Below are positions 1 through 7,764 of a DNA stretch of 52,164 nucleotides, piece after piece. The position numbers and the translations under genes are program-made. The notes below the pieces were generated by a model. That model was not told the origin of the DNA and did no database searches. It saw only the letters and a list, made by a program, of their open reading frames with translations. Within the stretch, counting starts at the first letter, position 1, and every line of letters starts with the position of its first letter. The stretch comes from Shinella sp. CPCC 101442 (lineage in GTDB: Bacteria; Pseudomonadota; Alphaproteobacteria; Rhizobiales; Rhizobiaceae): contig NZ_JALIQS010000018.1 in assembly GCF_024704725.1 (NCBI RefSeq), positions 1-52,164 of the forward strand, given 5' to 3'.

Positions 1-60
1 CCCCTCGTGGGGCTTTCTTGCGTTTTAAGCCTTCAAACACCCCACATCCGATGGCCTATG
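1..60 (+). repeat. Dispersed repeat, copy A (cut by window edge)
   Basis: This is the first of three related copies of a short sequence (the others are at 16184-16250 and 37436-37480). The shared core runs from a CCCCTCGTGGGGCTTT hairpin through GCGTTTTAAGCC and AAACACCCCACATC to a GGCCT block. It directly precedes the IS630 remnant. The hairpin part looks like a rho-independent terminator whose left arm begins outside the window. The three copies sit at the borders between functional modules. Confidence 0.6.
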
Positions 61-160
61 CTCCCTATAACGAGGTTTGTCAGCATGAGGCGGAATCGTT
101 TTGGGATTCTCTTCCAGTCTTGCTTATGATTGAAGATCATTGCTGGTGCGGAGGCTAGCC

Positions 161-395
161 ATGATGGCGCGACCTCTTTCTCTGGATTTACGGACGCTGC
201 CCCTGGACCTGAAGACTGCAGGGATCGACGTGCCCTACGGCACGGCCTGGTGGTTCCTGCGCAGTGAAAGCAAAACCTTCAAAAAACTCCGCATGGCCAC
301 TGGAAGACCCTGACCGTTCTGGCGGGTCTGCGCCGCGACAGCATTGTCGCGCCATGCGTGCTCGACGGTCCCATCAATGGCATCGCTTTTACCGC
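161..395 (+). pseudogene. IS630-family transposase remnant
   Basis: Three pieces of an IS630-type transposase follow each other in the plus direction. They are an N-terminus MARPLSLDLR (ATG at 161 or 164), a middle piece containing GIDVPYGTAWWFLRSE, and, in another frame, a core piece containing WKTLTVLAGLRRDSIVAPC and VLDGPINGIAFTA. In this family the last segment lies close to the second catalytic aspartate. The pieces are out of frame with each other and large parts are missing, including the C-terminal third. The remnant stops around position 395, where homology switches abruptly to an IS3 element on the opposite strand. It cannot encode a working transposase. Confidence 0.7.
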
Positions 396-1234
396 AGGGG
401 GCTGGGAATTCCTCGGCTTCGGCTGGCGGTATCTTGCCGATGGGCTCCAGAAGGCGTCGATGGTTGAACCAATCGACCTATTCCAGGGTAGCAAACTCGA
501 CCGCCTCGACGTTGCGCCATGGCCCACGGCGATGGATGACCTCGGCCTTGCAGAGACCGTTGATGGTTTCAGCGTGTGCGTTGTTGTAACTGTCGCCGAC
601 GCTTCCGACAGAAGGCTCGATGCCTGCTTCTACCAGCCGTTCGGAAGAGCGAATGGACACGTATTGAACGCCCTGTCCGAGTGATGCAGGAGGCCGCCGC
701 CATGAACGGGACGCCGATTGTGAAGAGCCTGCTCCAGAGCATCAAGAACGAAACCCGCATGTGCCCGCCAGTCAACAATGCGACGGGCGAAGGCGCCGAT
801 GACGAAGGTCACGCAAACGAAGCTCTGCCAGGTCGCGATAGAGGTAAATCCGAAACCTACAGCCTGTTCGGCGCAGGCGCTTGAACTGGCGGTTCACGCG
901 ATCCAACGGGCTCGGGGCCGACATGTCCGGCAAGGTCGTGCGGATCGGCTTCCGCGAATGATGCCCTGCGGGCTCATCGATCTCATAAGCCTGGCGACTG
1001 TGCAGCGGGTGACCTCGGTTTTCTTCACCCATTCATGCAGCGTGGCAGGCGAACAGCCGATCTTGGTCGCGATAGATGGAACGGCAGCCCACGGCGACGG
1101 ATGTTCTGGTTCGTGATCCTGCACCATACGGATGGTACGCTCACGGACTTCAGGTGAAAACGTATTCGTTGTCTTGCTCATAGCGGCTCCACTTTCTCAG
1201 AAGTTGGAGCCTCCGGCAAACCCCGAGCGGTTCA
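396..1234 (-). mobile_element. Degraded IS3-family element (one end lost)
   Basis: The orfA-side terminus is recognisable on the minus strand as TGAACCGCTCGGGGTTTGCC, reading inward from position 1234 and followed by the usual leader before orfA at 1181. The other terminus is missing, because the element runs directly into IS630 sequence near 396. At about 840 bp it is well short of the usual 1.2-1.3 kb of such elements, which agrees with the internal deletion seen between orfA and orfB near position 1013. Confidence 0.7.
400..1181 (-). pseudogene. IS3 orfA/orfB transposase, deleted and interrupted
   Basis: On the minus strand the reading starts with an IS3 orfA N-terminus ([20 protein letters not shown], then [18 protein letters not shown]). 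After about 56 codons it jumps directly into orfB ([11 protein letters not shown]...GIIRG), so the end of orfA and the start of orfB are deleted. Further pieces of the orfB integrase core follow in shifted frames: TFVIGAFARRIVDWR, then GGLLHHSD, then SVGDSYNNAHAETINGL, which carries the catalytic glutamate region. A TAG at about 477-479 replaces the tryptophan expected before VDWFNHRRLLEPIG. The gene is certainly inactive. Confidence 0.75.
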
Positions 1235-1321
1235 AAACGGTGGATGCAGGTATGCATCCTTTGGGGCTTCCTCGTCTGTTAGGATTTTGTGAAATCAATA
1301 TGTTAGGACACCGTCTACCGC

Positions 1322-2242
1322 TCACGCCGGCAACTGCTTGTAAGGGCGGCTTTCCTCCTGGAGCCATTTAATCAGCGACTTTATCACAGGAAGGTTCTTC
1401 CGTTCGTTCTTCACGACCAAGTAGTGGCCGTCGGTGCTCGGCATGGTGTGAGGCTGGAACCGCACAAGCTGTCCAGCAGCGATCTTGTCGGTGACATGCG
1501 ACTGCCAGCCCATCAGAATGCCATGGCCGGCGATCGCGGCGAGCAAGGCGTCGGTGTAATAAGTGTAGTGATGCGCGATGTTCAGCCGTTCGCCATGGAT
1601 ATCGTGATAGGCCATGAACTGGGACCAGTCCGGCCACTCACCATAGTTGTCGCAGTCGATGATCTTGTGGCGCCAGAGATCCTCTAGCAGGATTTCGCCG
1701 CCGCACTTGCGCAGATAGTCTGGGCTGCAGACCGGGAACAGCCGGTCGTGAAAGAGGTAATGCACCTCGCCATCGGTCCACCCGCCCTGACCGTATCGTA
1801 GCGCGACATCTACGGAACTCATCTGCAACTCCGCGCCACGATGCTGGCTCACAGTATGGAAGCTGACATCGGGATGGTTCTCCCCAAACCTCATGATCCG
1901 CGGGACGAGCCAGAGGCTGGAAAACGAAACGTAGGACGTGATCTTCAGGTCGACGGTTTTCCGGCTAACTCGAAGCCGCTCGACAGATCCGGCGATCTCC
2001 TCAAGGCAGCGTGTCAAAGTTTGTGCGAGTTCCCTACCGCGCTCGGTGAGTTCGACCGAGCGGTGGAGCCGATCGAAAAGCGGTGCGCCAATCATGTTTT
2101 CGAAGTCACGAATCTGCCGTGTGACGGCTGGCTGGCTGACGCCCAGCTCGTTGGCGGCACCGGTGAAACTTTTCAACCTGGCGGCTGCCTCGAAGGCGAC
2201 CAGAGCGGCGAAAGGGGGCAGGCGAGTCCGGAACTTTGTCAT
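1322..2242 (-). CDS. LysR-family transcriptional regulator (GcvA-like)
   Basis: This encodes a 306-residue LysR-type regulator. The N-terminal winged helix-turn-helix is clear (PPFAALVAFEAAARLKSFTG, then AANELGVSQPAVTRQIRDFE), followed by a periplasmic-binding-protein-like effector domain. The layout resembles the GcvA/AmpR branch. I chose the ATG at 2242 because GGAG lies eight bases upstream. An in-frame ATG eight codons earlier (2266) is possible; the open frame continues upstream without LysR similarity. It is divergent from the cupin gene and next to the demethylase/ETF train, so it probably controls that locus. Its inducer is unknown. The downstream side abuts the IS3 remnant. Confidence 0.85.
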   Translation of the reverse strand: MTKFRTRLPPFAALVAFEAAARLKSFTGAANELGVSQPAVTRQIRDFENMIGAPLFDRLHRSVELTERGRELAQTLTRCLEEIAGSVERLRVSRKTVDLKITSYVSFSSLWLVPRIMRFGENHPDVSFHTVSQHRGAELQMSSVDVALRYGQGGWTDGEVHYLFHDRLFPVCSPDYLRKCGGEILLEDLWRHKIIDCDNYGEWPDWSQFMAYHDIHGERLNIAHHYTYYTDALLAAIAGHGILMGWQSHVTDKIAAGQLVRFQPHTMPSTDGHYLVVKNERKNLPVIKSLIKWLQEESRPYKQLPA

Positions 2243-2287
2243 GGAGAGCTCCACATAATCTCGCATTCTCCGATAATCTACGGTTAT

Positions 2288-2314
2288 GTCAAGGTGATGC
2301 GAATTCGCGTTGAC
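2288..2314. promoter_or_regulatory. Candidate LysR operator in divergent promoter region
   Basis: The 141-bp gap between the LysR and cupin starts contains the inverted pair GTCAA (2288-2292) and TTGAC (2310-2314). Inside it is the perfect 10-bp palindrome GCGAATTCGC (2299-2308). LysR proteins typically bind imperfect dyads between their own gene and a divergent target. The site assignment is inferred from symmetry and position only. Confidence 0.35.
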
Positions 2315-2383
2315 GCTTGGCGTGTCGGGCGTTGAAATAGGCCTTACAAACACAGCAGATAAATGCTGGTGAAGGGGAATGTG

Positions 2384-2731
2384 ATGTCTAGTCTGATGCA
2401 GCCGGCGTCGGGAAATCGCCCAGCGAGAGAGATTTTCCATGTCGTATCGAGCGAGGCCCTGACGTGGGGCGATGGCGGCGGCGACGGGTTTCTCGGAAAG
2501 GAGTTGCTCAACGCCGAGGACGGGCGCCAAGCCTACATCATTAAGGTCGAGCCGGGCGCTTACGCCGAGAGCCATTCGCATGACCGTATGGAGCACCTCC
2601 TCGTGCTGGAGGGAGACTTCTACGACCAGAACCAGACTTACGTAAAAGGCGACTTCGTCGTCCGGGGGGCGGGCGCGAACCACATTGCAGGAAGCCACAA
2701 CGGCGCGCTCATCTTCCTGATGTTCACGTAA
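2384..2731 (+). CDS. Small cupin-domain protein
   Basis: This is a single-domain cupin of about 115 residues. Motif 1 appears as GAYAESHSHDRMEHLLVLEG, with histidines and a glutamate suitable for binding a metal. Motif 2 is weaker, around GDFVVRGAGANHIAG. The start at 2384 is preceded by GAAGGGGA at good spacing; an in-frame ATG lies 21 bases upstream. It has no signal peptide and is probably cytosolic. Transcription is divergent from the LysR gene, with the ABC importer 101 bp downstream, so it may be the first gene of the catabolic operon. Its activity (isomerase, dioxygenase or ligand sensor) cannot be deduced. Confidence 0.75.
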   Translation: MSSLMQPASGNRPAREIFHVVSSEALTWGDGGGDGFLGKELLNAEDGRQAYIIKVEPGAYAESHSHDRMEHLLVLEGDFYDQNQTYVKGDFVVRGAGANHIAGSHNGALIFLMFT

Positions 2732-2832
2732 GGCCTGCGCCGCAGGGCGGCACGCTCAATTCGCTCCTCCGCCTGGAGGTATGCAAGCCAAGCCTCGTCG
2801 CACCTCGCGCGGGCAATAGCCAAGGATGCGCC

Positions 2833-3588
2833 ATGAAGGCCTCCCCCGTCGTCAAACTGCAAGGCATCTGCAAGAGCTACGGCAGCCACGCCGTGCTGAA
2901 GAATGTCGATCTGGAGGTCCAGGCCGGCGAGGTTCTGGCGATCATCGGACCGAGCGGGTCCGGCAAATCCACACTCCTGCGTTGCATCAACTACCTGGAA
3001 AGGCCGGACTCGGGCGTCGTCGCGGTGAACGGGCTCGCCGTGCAGGGCGGCACCGAGCCCAAGCGGAACGAGCTTTTCCTGTTGCGCCGCAGCTTGGGCA
3101 TGGTTTTCCAGTCCTTCAACCTCTTCCCGCACATGAGCGTGCTGCAGAATGTCAGTCTGCCGCAGCAGCGGGTGCTCCGCCGGTCGCGCGCCGAGGCGGA
3201 TAAGGTCTCGATGCAGCTTCTGGATCGCGTCGGCTTGGCCGACAAGGCACAGCAATATCCGGGCCGATGTTCGGGTGGCCAGCAGCAGCGCATCGCCATC
3301 GCCCGGGCGCTCGCGCTCGACCCGAAGGTCATGCTCTTTGACGAGCCGACGTCGGCACTCGATCCGGAACTCGGCCTGGAAGTGCTCGCAGTCATGCGTC
3401 AGCTCGCCGAAAGCGGTATGACGATGATCGTCGTGACACACGAGATGGGCTTTGCCGAGAACGTGTCGGACCACGCGATGATCATGGCCGACGGTCGGGT
3501 CATCGAATATGGGGCAAGCCGCGACGTCATCCGGTCACCGAAATCGGAGCGCGCCATCCGCTTCCTGCGTGCGGTCAACGAACGATGA
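2833..3588 (+). CDS. Polar amino-acid-type ABC transporter ATPase
   Basis: This 251-residue ATPase belongs to the GlnQ/HisP/ArtP branch that energises import of polar amino acids and related compounds. It has a Walker A GPSGSGKSTLL, a Q-loop in MVFQSFNLFPHMSVLQNV, the ABC signature (here CSGGQQQRIAIARAL, with the usual leucine/tyrosine before SGG replaced by cysteine), Walker B VMLFDEPTSALD and the switch histidine in VVTHEMGFA. AAGGA lies six bases before the ATG. Its stop overlaps the first permease start (ATGA at 3585-3588), so the transporter genes are translationally coupled. The clustered demethylase genes suggest the substrate is an N-methylated amino acid or betaine; that is inference. 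Confidence 0.93.
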   Translation: MKASPVVKLQGICKSYGSHAVLKNVDLEVQAGEVLAIIGPSGSGKSTLLRCINYLERPDSGVVAVNGLAVQGGTEPKRNELFLLRRSLGMVFQSFNLFPHMSVLQNVSLPQQRVLRRSRAEADKVSMQLLDRVGLADKAQQYPGRCSGGQQQRIAIARALALDPKVMLFDEPTSALDPELGLEVLAVMRQLAESGMTMIVVTHEMGFAENVSDHAMIMADGRVIEYGASRDVIRSPKSERAIRFLRAVNER

Positions 3589-4229
3589 CCATCGACACCG
3601 CGCTCTATATTCTGGCCGGACTGCCAATCACGATCGCTGTGACCGGGCTGGCGCTGATCTTCGGGGCGATTATCGGCTTTCCGCTGATGCTGGCCGCGCA
3701 GTCGACCTTCGCGCCGCTTCGCCTCCTGACGGTAGGAATCATCAGCCTCGTGCGGTCGGTCCCGCCAATCCTCTGGCTTTTCCTGATCTTCTTTGGGCTC
3801 GGATCAGGACTCATCACGCTCAGCGCATTCTCTGCCGCAGTCGTAGCATTCGGCCTCATCGCTGCCGTCAACATGGCAGAGATTTATCGCGGCGGCATGG
3901 TTGCGATCCACCACGGTCAGTACGAGGCCGCGACCGCGCTCAACTTCAGCAAATACCGCCTCTATTGCGACATTCTGATCCCCCAAATGATGCGTGTATC
4001 GATTCCCTCCGCAGCGACATACGCGATCGGCCTGCTAAAGGACTCCGCGGTCGCCTCGACGATCGGTGTGGCCGAGCTTGCCTTTCGCGGTAATCAGGTC
4101 TCGCTCCAGACCTATCGTGGCCTCGAAGTCTATGCGGTCGTGGGCCTCCTCTACATCCTTCTGAGCCTGCCGATCGCCGCCCTGTCGCGCGAGGCCGAGC
4201 ATCACCTTCGTGCAAAGGTATCTCGCTGA
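3585..4229 (+). CDS. Amino-acid ABC transporter permease 1
   Basis: This 214-residue inner-membrane permease is of the HisM/GlnP type, with about five hydrophobic helices. The EAA-loop region, which docks the ATPase, reads YEAATALNFSKYRLYCDILIPQ, and the preceding AEIYRGGM is typical of the family. The start overlaps the ATPase stop by four bases, and its own stop (TGA) shares a base with the next permease start at 4229. The two permeases probably form a heterodimer. Length and topology are normal. Confidence 0.92.
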   Translation: MTIDTALYILAGLPITIAVTGLALIFGAIIGFPLMLAAQSTFAPLRLLTVGIISLVRSVPPILWLFLIFFGLGSGLITLSAFSAAVVAFGLIAAVNMAEIYRGGMVAIHHGQYEAATALNFSKYRLYCDILIPQMMRVSIPSAATYAIGLLKDSAVASTIGVAELAFRGNQVSLQTYRGLEVYAVVGLLYILLSLPIAALSREAEHHLRAKVSR

Positions 4230-4906
4230 TGGACGCTTTGCTTATGGGCGTGACCTGGGAAGACATCCGCAGCTGGCTTCCCTCCTTCTGGAGCGGCTTC
4301 CTTGTCAGCGTGCGCATCACACTGGTGTCCCTCGCGATCGGCATTCCGATGGGCTTCCTGTTCGCCCTGGGCGTGCAGGTGAAAAACCGCGGGGTCCGCT
4401 ATCTCTGTCTGCTGCTGGTCGAGGTCGGCCGCGGCGCGCCTGCACTGGTGCTGCTGCAATTCGTATATTTCGGCCTCCCCAGTGCCGGCCTGTCGATTGG
4501 CGCCTTTGTTGCAGCCTGTACCGCCATCAGCTTCAACACGGGCGCCTATACAAGCGAGATCATCCGTTCGGGTCTCGCAGCCGTTCCGGCAGGCCAGAAC
4601 GAGGCGGTGATGGCGCTCGGCATGACCCGTTGGGATGGCTTGCGTTTCGTCATCATCCCGCAGGGTGTGCGCGTCGCAATACCCGCGCTGCTCGGCTTCG
4701 CCATCCTGGTGTTCCAGGGGACATCGCTCTGTTTCGCGATCGCCGTGCCTGAGCTCATCAGCCGTGCCTACGACATCGGCTCGATGCAATTCTTCTATTT
4801 TCCCGCGCTCGGCGTGGCCGGGATATTCTACGTGGCCATCTGTATCCCCGCCTCCTTCATCGTGTCATGGGCGGAACGCAGGGCAGGCGCGTATTCGCAA
4901 CGATAA
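4229..4906 (+). CDS. Amino-acid ABC transporter permease 2
   Basis: This is the second HisM/GlnP-type permease, with 225 residues. It carries the family's TSEIIRSGLAAVPAGQNEA segment followed by the EAA loop (ALGMTRWDGLRFVIIPQGVR). Hydrophobic helices are visible near residues 20-45, 60-80, 85-105 and 185-210. Its start overlaps the previous stop by one base, and it ends 18 bases before the binding-protein gene. It completes the membrane part of the importer with the permease at 3585. Confidence 0.92.
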   Translation: MDALLMGVTWEDIRSWLPSFWSGFLVSVRITLVSLAIGIPMGFLFALGVQVKNRGVRYLCLLLVEVGRGAPALVLLQFVYFGLPSAGLSIGAFVAACTAISFNTGAYTSEIIRSGLAAVPAGQNEAVMALGMTRWDGLRFVIIPQGVRVAIPALLGFAILVFQGTSLCFAIAVPELISRAYDIGSMQFFYFPALGVAGIFYVAICIPASFIVSWAERRAGAYSQR

Positions 4907-4924
4907 CTTCCAGAGGAGACTTAA

Positions 4925-5749
4925 ATGCGCATCACACTGCTTGCTTCCGTACTCGCGACGACTGCCATGATGACTGTTCCGGCCTATGCGCAGGACTGTA
5001 AGCCAAAGCACGAGATCACCACTGCAGACAAGGGCTTCATCACGGTTGGCGCCGTGACCTTTGCTCCATTCTCCTACATCGATAGCTCGGGCAACGTGCA
5101 AGGCGTGGACGCCGACATTCTGGCGGAAATCGCCAAGATGGAATGCCTGGAGCTCAAGACCCTGCCGACCGATGCCGCAGCCGGCATCCAGACAGTTGTG
5201 TCGGGCCGCGCCGATGTCAGCACTGGCGCCTGGTACCGCACCAAAGCACGCACCCGCGTCGTAAATCTGTCAGCGCCGCTCTACCTCGATCAGATGGCGC
5301 TTTTCTCGAAAGAGGGCCTTGTCGAGTTAGGCACGCTGGAAGGCAAACCTGTGGGCTCCGTACAGGGCAACCTCTGGGTCGCAGACTTGCAGAAGGTGTT
5401 CGGCGAAAACCTCAAGCTCTATCCGACCTCGGTCGCCATGCATCAGGATCTCGTTGCCGGTCGCCTTGCGGCTGCCTTCGACGGCTACTCGACCGGCATG
5501 AGCGCTATCAAACAGGGCACGCTGAGCGGCATCCAGGTGAAAGTCATGGACGCCGACGATCGCATCGCCGCCTCGCGTGAAGCCGGCCAGGGCACTTTCC
5601 CGATGAGTAAGAAGAATGAGGCCTTCTCTGCTGCGATCGACGCCGACATCGCCGAACTGCATGAGAGCGGCAAGATCGCCGAAATCCTCGTGAAGCACGG
5701 CCTCGAAGCCTCGGCCGCTGACACCGGCGCGCCGCGCCTGATCGAATAA
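4925..5749 (+). CDS. Amino-acid ABC transporter substrate-binding protein
   Basis: This 274-residue periplasmic binding protein is of SBP family 3. It has a Sec signal peptide (MRITLLASVLATTAMMTVPAYA, probable cut before QDCKPK). The first lobe contains ITVGAVTFAPFSYIDSSGNV and GVDADILAEIAKM, the classic ligand-pocket opening of the lysine/arginine/ornithine and glutamine group. GAGGAGAC-type sequence precedes the ATG. A perfect GC-rich hairpin lies 42 bp after the stop, so it is probably made in excess over downstream enzymes. Ligand identity cannot be read from sequence; the neighbouring enzymes suggest an N-methylated or cyclic amino acid. Confidence 0.92.
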   Translation: MRITLLASVLATTAMMTVPAYAQDCKPKHEITTADKGFITVGAVTFAPFSYIDSSGNVQGVDADILAEIAKMECLELKTLPTDAAAGIQTVVSGRADVSTGAWYRTKARTRVVNLSAPLYLDQMALFSKEGLVELGTLEGKPVGSVQGNLWVADLQKVFGENLKLYPTSVAMHQDLVAGRLAAAFDGYSTGMSAIKQGTLSGIQVKVMDADDRIAASREAGQGTFPMSKKNEAFSAAIDADIAELHESGKIAEILVKHGLEASAADTGAPRLIE

Positions 5750-5791
5750 CATATTCCCCTCTCCAGCGGATCGAAAGCCTGCAAACAGCTC

Positions 5792-5820
5792 CGGCAGGCG
5801 GGAGACTATCCCGCCTGCCG
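5792..5820 (+). terminator. Intra-operon hairpin after the binding-protein gene
   Basis: CGGCAGGCGGGA (5792-5803) pairs perfectly with TCCCGCCTGCCG (5809-5820) around a five-base loop. There is no immediate U-run, but TTTTTT follows about 14 bases later (5834-5839). It lies between the transporter genes and the first redox gene, on the same strand. It may be a leaky terminator or an mRNA-stabilising element that sets transporter and enzyme levels apart. Confidence 0.6.
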
Positions 5821-5850
5821 CATAGAACTCCTATTTTTTGGACAAGCCCC

Positions 5851-7764
5851 GTGCCTGAACCCACGACAGCCATGTTCGGTATTGTTGCCTTCGGCGTCCT
5901 GGTTGCCGTGGTCAGGGTCGCCATGCTTGCCATGCGCTGGCGGGTGGGCGCCAGCGCCCGAGTGCCTGTTCTTGCCGGTCTCGCCAGCATGCCGCGGCGA
6001 TATCTGCATGACGTGCACGAAGTCGTGGCGCGCAAGCCGGAAAATGCACGCATGCACGCCACACTCGCCGGCGGCTTGCTGCTGGTGCTGGTGCTCGCCG
6101 TTGCCCTCGTCTTCCACGCTGGGACGCGTGCCCTGTCCTGGATGATCCTGGCCGCCAGCGCTGTCGCGCTTTACGGCCTGATCCTTCAGGGCCGTCGCCG
6201 GTTGCCTCGCCGGCCGGCTCATCTTTCGGGCGGCAAGTGGTCGATGCTGACGCCGGCTTTCGCCCTGGTCGTCGCGTCCTTCGCGACTCTTTCCGTCGCC
6301 GCGCTTGCCGCGCCGTCTACCGCCTGGGCCGTATCCAATGGCATCGCGTTCGCATGCGGCCTAGTCGGCCTTGGCTGGCTGGCCTGGACCGTGACCAGCG
6401 GCCCGATGCGCCATGCCATCGCTGGTGCCCTTCATCTTGCCTTCCACCCCCGTCCGGCTCGCTTCGGAACGAATAAGCCGGATGGAGCCCTCCGTCCGCT
6501 CGATCTTGATGCACCCGTTCTGGGTGTCGAGACCGCCGGAAGCTTTGCCTGGAACCGGCTGATCGGCTTCGACGCCTGCGTCCAATGCGGCCGCTGCGAA
6601 AGCGCCTGTCCGGCATTCGCCGCCGGCATGCCGCTGAATCCCAAGCGTCTCATTCAGGATATCGCCGGGAATCTTTCCGCGCCCGGAACCCCTCTGAGCT
6701 ATGCCGGAAGCCCGCACCCCCATATTGATCTGGCGCGCCTTGCCGCCGGGCCGATTGCGCCACTGGTTTCGGACCGAGCGGGCACGTCGCTCGGCATCGC
6801 ACCGGAAACACTCTGGGCCTGCACGACCTGCCGCGCCTGCGTCCAGGAGTGCCCGATGATGATCGAGCATGTTGATGCGGTTATCGACATCCGCCGCTTC
6901 CAGACCCTCGAAGAGGCCGCCGCTCCCGGCAAGGCGGCCGAAGTGCTCGACAATCTTGATAAGACCGACACGGCCTCCGGCCGGGCTCTATCTGAACGTC
7001 TCGACTGGGCCGCCGATCTCGCCCTGCCAGTAGCGACGCCGGATTGCGAAGTCGATATCCTGCTCTGGCTCGGCGAAGCAGCCTTTGATCGCCGCAACCA
7101 GCGCACGCTGCGCGCGCTTGTCACACTCTTGCGTCAGGCCGATGTCGACTTCGCAGTTCTGGAAGAGGAGCGCGACTGTGGCGATCTCGCGCGGCGTCTG
7201 GGCGACGAGGCGAGCTTCATCCGGCTCGCGTCGGAGAACACGCGCATTCTCTCCGGACTGCGGTTCAGGCGCATCGTGACGATCGATCCGCACGTCGTCC
7301 ATTCGCTGCGCAACGAGTATCAGCAGTTCGGTACTCCGCTGCATGTCGAGCACCATACCGAAGTGCTGATGCGTCTCGTCGAAGAGGGAAGGCTCAAGCC
7401 TGGCCGCCTGGAAGACCGGCGTGTGACCTACCACGACCCTTGTTATCTCGGTCGCTACAATGGCGAGACGACAGCGCCGCGCATGCTGCTGTCTGCCATC
7501 TCAACGGATTTCGTCGAGATGGAGCGCTCAGGCATGCGCTCGCGCTGTTGCGGCGGCGGCGGCGGCGCACCGATCACCGATATTGCGGGTGACAGACGCA
7601 TTCCCGACATGCGCATGGGGGATGCAAGGGAAATTGACGCGCAACTCCTGATCACAGCCTGCCCATACTGTACACAGATGCTGGAAGGCGTCGCGCAGCC
7701 CCGGCTCGAAATCATCGATATCGCCGAGCTTTTGCTGGCGACAGCGGGCGAGGCCCGGCCATGA
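5851..7764 (+). CDS. Membrane FeS oxidoreductase, DgcB/EtfD-like
   Basis: This 637-residue protein probably carries electrons from ETF to the quinone pool. The N-terminal ~200 residues hold several hydrophobic helices. Two 4Fe-4S motifs follow, CVQCGRCESACP (about residue 243) and CTTCRACVQECP (about residue 324). The C-terminal part has HdrB-like cysteine-rich elements: HDPCYLGRYNGE, CCGGGGG (about residue 566) and ACPYCTQML. This architecture matches DgcB of dimethylglycine catabolism and EtfD-type ETF:quinone oxidoreductases. The start is taken as GTG 5851; ATG 5872 is an alternative, and neither has a strong ribosome site. The stop overlaps the ETF alpha start by four bases. Confidence 0.88.
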   Translation: MPEPTTAMFGIVAFGVLVAVVRVAMLAMRWRVGASARVPVLAGLASMPRRYLHDVHEVVARKPENARMHATLAGGLLLVLVLAVALVFHAGTRALSWMILAASAVALYGLILQGRRRLPRRPAHLSGGKWSMLTPAFALVVASFATLSVAALAAPSTAWAVSNGIAFACGLVGLGWLAWTVTSGPMRHAIAGALHLAFHPRPARFGTNKPDGALRPLDLDAPVLGVETAGSFAWNRLIGFDACVQCGRCESACPAFAAGMPLNPKRLIQDIAGNLSAPGTPLSYAGSPHPHIDLARLAAGPIAPLVSDRAGTSLGIAPETLWACTTCRACVQECPMMIEHVDAVIDIRRFQTLEEAAAPGKAAEVLDNLDKTDTASGRALSERLDWAADLALPVATPDCEVDILLWLGEAAFDRRNQRTLRALVTLLRQADVDFAVLEEERDCGDLARRLGDEASFIRLASENTRILSGLRFRRIVTIDPHVVHSLRNEYQQFGTPLHVEHHTEVLMRLVEEGRLKPGRLEDRRVTYHDPCYLGRYNGETTAPRMLLSAISTDFVEMERSGMRSRCCGGGGGAPITDIAGDRRIPDMRMGDAREIDAQLLITACPYCTQMLEGVAQPRLEIIDIAELLLATAGEARP

